Origin: Scytalidium lignicola
Taxonomy: Eukaryota; Ascomycota; Leotiomycetes
Assembly (NCBI GenBank): GCA_002812745.2
Contig: NCSJ02000022.1
Span: forward strand, 124,001-188,000
DNA length: 64,000 nucleotides
Direction of reading: 5' to 3'
The notes below the pieces were generated by a model. That model searched no databases and was not told the DNA's origin. It saw only the letters and a list, made by a program, of their open reading frames with translations. Position 1 is the first letter of the stretch. Every line of letters begins with the position of its first letter. Shown piece after piece: positions 58,808 through 64,000 of the stretch. The translations under genes and the position numbers were made by a program.

Positions 58808-60265
58808 CTTGGGGAGTTGTAGTCTGAGGTTACCTGGTTTATCAAACTCCGATCATTGGCTCACCGGGTTGTCTCAAGGGCCAACTAAAGTTTGGTGGGG
58901 TGTTGGAGAGGTCCAGCCACTGCCGAAAGCGGGTTGGAGGTACGGAAGTACTATAGCTAATTCTGACAGACAAATAATGAAATAGAGGACCGAGCCCTTG
59001 ACTTCGTAGGAATTCCGTGTTGTTGCTTGTCCCTTGTTGAAACTTGATTAAGCTTTGTATTATGGCTACGATGGTCTATGCTTTCTGTATCATTATTGTT
59101 TGAGGTCGGGTCGCGTTTCGAGGTTTACCTTTATCAGTCAAGCGACGCTGTGTGCCTCGATTTTAAGGCAGTAATACCCTATATGCTCGACGTGCTCTGG
59201 TCCCTTCTACAACCTAACATTAAATGTCAAAAAAACTTTTACTCCACGAGTTAGTTTTAGGCGTAGTCTTGACTTCAGCCAAGTTTGTTATTACTCTGGG
59301 TGTTCGGCTCCCAACATAAATCAAAGGTTCCCGTGATCACACTGGTTTAGTCATGCAGGGTAATATCGACAAAACACCGTGAAACCCCCGGAAGAGGGAA
59401 ACGCGTGTGCAGTCACCGATTAGTTGGGCGCTAATTTTCGAGACGATAACCGTTAAATGCATGCCGCAGAAATTACCAAAGAAAATCTAGGCTCATCGAC
59501 GCCTTTTGCTGTATGAATAATGGCTCGCTCTTGGGCATTTCAGTGCTATCCGTGCGGATCTCATATATGAATGAGAACTCCTTGCTGTGTAGCTTTGAGA
59601 GCACGTTGAGATCTTAGAGGCGCTCGCAATCTGCTTCGGTCCTGCAAGTTCATCGTTGAATATATTACCTGCCATTTTTGGACCCTCCAATCCCCGCAAC
59701 TGCAGCGGAAAACGCTCGTATCTTACGACAATAATTCACTTCCGGAGCTTGTTGCGTAAAACGGTTCAGCTACTTTCGTACAGCCCCGAAGAAACCACAC
59801 TTTCTTCGGCTGTGCGCCCCATCCAGCTCTTGTTCTAATTGGCTAGAATTGAGATTCTTGTATTCTCATTGGTGACTACGGCAGCGAGCTCATCCGGAAA
59901 GGTGTGGCTTATTCGGCTATATATAAAGTAAACACTTTCCTGCATCCGATTTCCGATCCCGCTAGGCGCTTTGTCAGATTCACTTCCACCACATACTCAT
60001 CTTAGGGAAGAGCTGGCCTCTCTCGGTTTCTGGTCATTATTTCTTTATAGCATTACAGTAAGTCGCGCAAGCTTTCATTTTATCCACATGGCGCAACGTG
60101 AAGAATTCTATGAAGTATAGCTAACAAGCAGTAGTTTTTCTACAGTTTTTAGAGTTTATCGACCTTTGGATGACTTCTCAATAATTTTAGTCAGCGCTCA
60201 ACTAGTAATTTCTTTCAACGCCTTCAGCAGGATCGCAACTACTTGCGTCAGGCGCCTAGCCAATA
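58808..60265. promoter_or_regulatory. divergent upstream region between csn7 and ccc2
   Basis: A TATA box (TATATATAAAG, 59918-59928) lies about 340 bases before the ccc2 ATG. No gene is supported here; the small ORFs at 59493-59838 lack motifs. Confidence 0.5.
60058..60145 (+). other. probable 5' leader intron of ccc2
   Basis: The donor GTAAGT at 60058, branch-like GCTAAC at about 60120 and acceptor TTTTTCTACAG ending at 60145 define an 88-base intron between the TATA box and the start codon. All three signals match the introns of neighbouring genes. Confidence 0.5.
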
Positions 60266-63200
60266 ATGGCGCCTGCACACCTGAAGTTATCTCCTCGAGA
60301 CGCGGCGTCTGCGTCTCGACCGCTGCTGAACACAGGCCCGGCGCAAATGGCCACGACTACGTTGAAGGTCGGTGGCATGACATGTGGAGCATGTACCTCA
60401 TCCGTCGAGTCAGGGTTCAAAGGCGTGGAGGGAATTGGAAATGTATCTGTGAGCTTGGTTATGGAGAGAGCGGTAGTTACACACGATCCTCAAAAAATAG
60501 CTGCAGAGAAGATCCAGGAGATCATCGAGGATAGAGGATTCGAAGCCGAGGTTCTAGCAACGGACCTACCGTCACCTATATTCAGTACGAATAGGTATGT
60601 CTCGGATGATGACGATGAAGACGAGGACGACGATATAAGTGGACACTCCATGACTACGACCACAATAGCTATAGAGGGCATGACCTGCGGGGCATGCACA
60701 TCAGCTGTGGAAGGCGGTTTCGAAGCAGTCCCTGGTGTCAAACACTTCAGCATATCACTCTTATCTGAGCGAGCGGTGATCGAGCATGATACATCCCTTC
60801 TTTCTGCTGCGCAGATCGCCGAGATCATTGAGGACCGAGGATTCGGAGCTACGATATTGAACTCTCAAAAGTCCACCTCTACTGCTCGACCACAGAAAGG
60901 AACTGCAGCGAAGAAGCAGAAAGTGGTAACCACCACGGTGGCAATTGAAGGGATGACGTGTGGAGCATGCACATCTGCTGTCGATGGAGGTTTCAAAGAC
61001 GTTGATGGGGTTCTCCAATTTAACATCAGTCTCTTGGCAGAACGTGCAGTCATAGTCCATGATCCGACAAAACTCTCCCCAGAAAAGATCGCCGAAATCA
61101 TTGAAGATAGAGGATTCGATGCAAAGATCATCTCATCTGTGCAAACAGCCTCCGATTCTATGACTGCAGGCACAGCAACCCTTCAATTTAAGATATTTGG
61201 AGTAAATGACGCAAGTGTTGCCAGTGCCTTAGAATCAAAGCTGTGTTTACTTTCTGGGGTCATCAATGCAACTCTCGACCTTGCAACATCTAGATTAGCT
61301 ATCTCCATCCAGTCTACCGTTGGAATCCGTACTATCGTCGAGTTTATTGAAGCGCAGGGATATAACGCCCTCGTAGCAGATAATGAGGACAACAATGCTC
61401 AACTTGAATCTCTAGCCAAAACCAAGGAAATCACAGAGTGGCGCAGGGCCTTCCAGATTTCCTTAGCTCTTTCATTCCCAGTATTTCTCGTCTGCATGAT
61501 TTTCCCTATGATGTTTCCCTTCTTAGATTTTGGCAAAACAGTTGTATTTCCCGGGTTATACCTGGGCGACATTTTATGTTTAACTCTTACGATACCCGTC
61601 CAATTTGGAATTGGAAAACGTTTTTATGTCTCTGCGTACAAATCGATGAAGCACCATGCTCCAACTATGGACGTTCTAGTTGTTCTCGGAACATCTGCAG
61701 CCTTCTTTTTCAGCGTTGCTGCCATGGTAGTCTCGATCCTTTTGCCGCCTCACAGTCGACCTAGCACCTTATTTGACACGAGCGGCATGCTGATAACTTT
61801 TATTACACTTGGACGTTTCCTAGAGAATAGGGCAAAGGGACAAACGTCTACTGCACTGTCGCGCCTAATGTCACTTGCACCCTCTATGGCTACAATATAT
61901 GCGGATCCTATTGCTGCAGAGAAGTCGGCAGAGGGCTGGGATAGGGCCGTTGACCCTGGAGAAAAGACCGATTCAGCTCATGAAGGGAATGCAGTTGAAG
62001 AGAAGGTCATTCCCACGGAGCTCTTGGAAGTGGGCGACATTGTCTTACTGCGTCCCGGCGACAAAATTCCAGCGGACGGGGTAGTCACTCGAGGTGAAAC
62101 ATATGCTGATGAGAGTATGGTCACCGGAGAGGCAATGCCAGTACAGAAGCGGAAGGGCAGTTCAGTTATTGCTGGCACGGTCAATGGAGCCGGCAGGGCT
62201 GACTTTCGTGTCACAAGAGCCGGGAGAGACACACAGCTCAGCCAAATCGTCAAGTTGGTGCAAAATGCGCAGACAACGAGAGCTCCGATTCAACGCCTGG
62301 CAGACATCATTGCTGGCTACTTTGTACCTACTATTCTCTTCCTAGGGCTTCTCACTTTCGTTACTTGGATAATATTAAGTCATACCTTGACGACCCCGCC
62401 TAAGATCTTTGAAGACGGGGCTAGTGGTGGTAAATTCATGGTGTGCGTCAAGCTATGCATCTCAGTTATAGTATTTGCCTGTCCTTGTGCCCTTGGTCTT
62501 GCAACACCAACAGCTGTTATGGTTGGAACAGGCGTAGGTGCGGAGAATGGTATCTTGGTTAAAAGTGGTGCTGCACTCGAGACCGCTACGAGGATTACTC
62601 AGGTCGTTTTTGACAAGACCGGAACTTTGACTGTCGGGAAAATGTCTGTCTCTGAATCAACCATTGTATCTGTATGGGACTCTAGCGATTGGCGACGACG
62701 TTTATGGTGGACAATTGTAGGACTCGCGGAGATGGGGAGCGAACATCCCATTGGCAAGGCCATTCTCCATTCTGCCAAGGAAGAGCTTGGTTTAGGAATT
62801 GACGGAACACTTGATGGTAGCATTGGCGATTTTGTTGCAACGGTTGGAAATGGTATCAGCGCGTTTGTTGAACCCGCAACTGGCGCTGAGCGAACACGGT
62901 ATCGTGTGTTGATCGGCAATGCTCGATTCCTCCAGAACAACAAAATTACTATCCCCCAAGCAGATCTTGACTCCTCCGAAGCACAGGTTGGGGGATCTAA
63001 AACTTCATCTGCCGGCACCACCAATATTTTCGTAGCTGTCGATGGTTCTTACGCCGGTCACCTCTCCCTCTCCGATACTGTCAAAGATACTGCGCGTGCT
63101 ACTGTGGCTGCTCTTACACGTATGAATATCAAATGTGCCATTGTCACTGGTGATCAACGTTCCACAGCACTTGCTGTCGCCCGTTCAGTTGGCATAGATT

Positions 63201-63808
63201 CCGAGCATGTATACGCAGGTGTTACTCCTGACCAGAAGCAGGATATTATCCGCAAGCTTCAAGAAAAAGGCGAATGCGTGGGAATGGTTGGTGATGGAAT
63301 TAATGATTCTCCTGCGCTAGCTACGGCAAATATCGGTATCGCAATGGCTTCTGGCACTGATGTTGCAATGGAGGCAGCGGATATCGTACTCATGCGGCCG
63401 AACGACCTCATGGATGTCCCCGCGTCCATACAGCTCGCTCGATCAATCTTCAATCGTATCAAACTTAATCTCGCCTGGGCTTGTGCATATAATGTCGTTG
63501 GTCTACCCTTCGCAATGGGTGTGTTCTTACCATTTGGAATGCACTTACATCCAATGGCTGCTGGAGCTGCTATGGCAGCAAGCAGTGTGAGCGTCGTGGT
63601 CAGCAGCCTGCTCTTGAGGTTCTGGAAACGCCCTAGGTGGATGGAAGATGCCTTGGCAGAGGAGAAGGGCCAGCTGAGAAGGAAAGGCACGGGATGGGCC
63701 ATGGGTGGTCTTGTTGGAAAGGTTACCGATATTATTCACGGATTATCAGGAAAGAAGAAGCAACAGGAGGATGGTTACGTGCCATTAAATAACCTAGATG
63801 CGGTGTAG
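60266..63808 (+). CDS. ccc2: Cu(I)-transporting P1B-type ATPase (Ccc2 / ATP7 homologue)
   Basis: Ccc2-type pumps move Cu(I), delivered by Atx1, into the late Golgi for multicopper oxidases. This single-exon gene encodes 1180 aa. Three N-terminal HMA domains each carry GMTCGACTS: residues about 37-45, 138-146 and 229-237. A fourth fold (about 301-375, TATLQFKIFGVNDASVASAL) has lost the CxxC. Eight membrane segments start near 395. Pump motifs are MVTGEAM (TGE about 620-622), CPCALGLATPTAV (CPC about 739-741), DKTGTLT (phosphorylated Asp about 783), SEHPIG (about 825) and GDGINDSPAL (about 1009). An acidic Asp/Glu run (DDDDEDEDDD) links HMA1 and HMA2. The sequence is complete and intact. Copper resistance pumps are the alternative, but three linked HMAs fit the Golgi type. 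It is divergent from csn7. Confidence 0.95.
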   Translation: MAPAHLKLSPRDAASASRPLLNTGPAQMATTTLKVGGMTCGACTSSVESGFKGVEGIGNVSVSLVMERAVVTHDPQKIAAEKIQEIIEDRGFEAEVLATDLPSPIFSTNRYVSDDDDEDEDDDISGHSMTTTTIAIEGMTCGACTSAVEGGFEAVPGVKHFSISLLSERAVIEHDTSLLSAAQIAEIIEDRGFGATILNSQKSTSTARPQKGTAAKKQKVVTTTVAIEGMTCGACTSAVDGGFKDVDGVLQFNISLLAERAVIVHDPTKLSPEKIAEIIEDRGFDAKIISSVQTASDSMTAGTATLQFKIFGVNDASVASALESKLCLLSGVINATLDLATSRLAISIQSTVGIRTIVEFIEAQGYNALVADNEDNNAQLESLAKTKEITEWRRAFQISLALSFPVFLVCMIFPMMFPFLDFGKTVVFPGLYLGDILCLTLTIPVQFGIGKRFYVSAYKSMKHHAPTMDVLVVLGTSAAFFFSVAAMVVSILLPPHSRPSTLFDTSGMLITFITLGRFLENRAKGQTSTALSRLMSLAPSMATIYADPIAAEKSAEGWDRAVDPGEKTDSAHEGNAVEEKVIPTELLEVGDIVLLRPGDKIPADGVVTRGETYADESMVTGEAMPVQKRKGSSVIAGTVNGAGRADFRVTRAGRDTQLSQIVKLVQNAQTTRAPIQRLADIIAGYFVPTILFLGLLTFVTWIILSHTLTTPPKIFEDGASGGKFMVCVKLCISVIVFACPCALGLATPTAVMVGTGVGAENGILVKSGAALETATRITQVVFDKTGTLTVGKMSVSESTIVSVWDSSDWRRRLWWTIVGLAEMGSEHPIGKAILHSAKEELGLGIDGTLDGSIGDFVATVGNGISAFVEPATGAERTRYRVLIGNARFLQNNKITIPQADLDSSEAQVGGSKTSSAGTTNIFVAVDGSYAGHLSLSDTVKDTARATVAALTRMNIKCAIVTGDQRSTALAVARSVGIDSEHVYAGVTPDQKQDIIRKLQEKGECVGMVGDGINDSPALATANIGIAMASGTDVAMEAADIVLMRPNDLMDVPASIQLARSIFNRIKLNLAWACAYNVVGLPFAMGVFLPFGMHLHPMAAGAAMAASSVSVVVSSLLLRFWKRPRWMEDALAEEKGQLRRKGTGWAMGGLVGKVTDIIHGLSGKKKQQEDGYVPLNNLDAV

Positions 63809-64000
63809 TTGAGTTGTTTTGTAAATAATGTTTATCTAAAGCTGTACATATTCTAGAGTTGGTTAGCGTTTCATGGAGATCAGAGTCAAAACGACAGGAG
63901 ATAACCTCATCTGCAATCTTACAGTACTATGATTCAATCTTAAAGATAAGTTATGACGTATGATAGTAACCTTTCGGTAAAATAGGCTTGTCAGACTAAT

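Overview
This window is nuclear DNA of a filamentous ascomycete. The evidence is short introns (about 45-90 bases) with GT...AG ends and CTAAC/CTAAT-like branch sites, fungus-type versions of Nus1, Trm5, Hap2/HapB, Reg1, mS38, Chk1, the APC/C E2, eL31, Rax1, CSN7 and Ccc2, and long AT-rich stretches. Gene content and protein style suggest a leotiomycete, possibly near Sclerotiniaceae; that placement comes from protein resemblance only. About 28 isolated N bases sit mostly beside homopolymer runs, which looks like a homopolymer-limited assembly. A double N at 37084-37085 looks like a contig join.

Layout. 154-3894 (+): nus1 and trm5 in tandem. 3895-12195: 8.3 kb with no supported gene, ending at hap2 (12196-13290, +). 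13291-27065: AT-rich, gene-poor and accessory-looking. It holds a decayed unknown gene (-), an apparently intact fungal protein kinase (17827-18979, +) and the broken helicase end of a SNF2-family gene (-). 27066-28891 (-): reg1-type PP1 regulatory subunit. 28892-38663: nearly gene-free but not uniformly AT-rich, with microsatellites, many GTACTGTAC/GTACAGTAC words and one acidic ORF cut by the double N. 38664-63808: gene-dense housekeeping part, with mS38 (-), a large Ser-rich membrane-anchored protein (-), an F-box protein (+), a SprT-like zincin (+), a small membrane protein (-), chk1 (-), ubc11/UBE2C (+), rpl31 (-), rax1 (+), csn7 (-) and ccc2 (+).

Functional themes. Several genes concern cell-cycle control and protein turnover: chk1 and the APC/C E2 are divergent over 452 bases, and an F-box protein and CSN7 lie nearby. 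Two global regulators, Hap2 (CCAAT binding) and Reg1 (PP1 and glucose signalling), each have an unusually long gene-free upstream region. Most features to recheck are non-coding: the GTAC-word family, a CCAAT cluster upstream of hap2, and two adjacent hairpins between convergent genes. Other points are an in-frame chk1 intron whose retention would alter the kinase loop, and a SprT-like protein with an internal duplication. I saw no tRNA, rRNA, CRISPR array or intact transposon.
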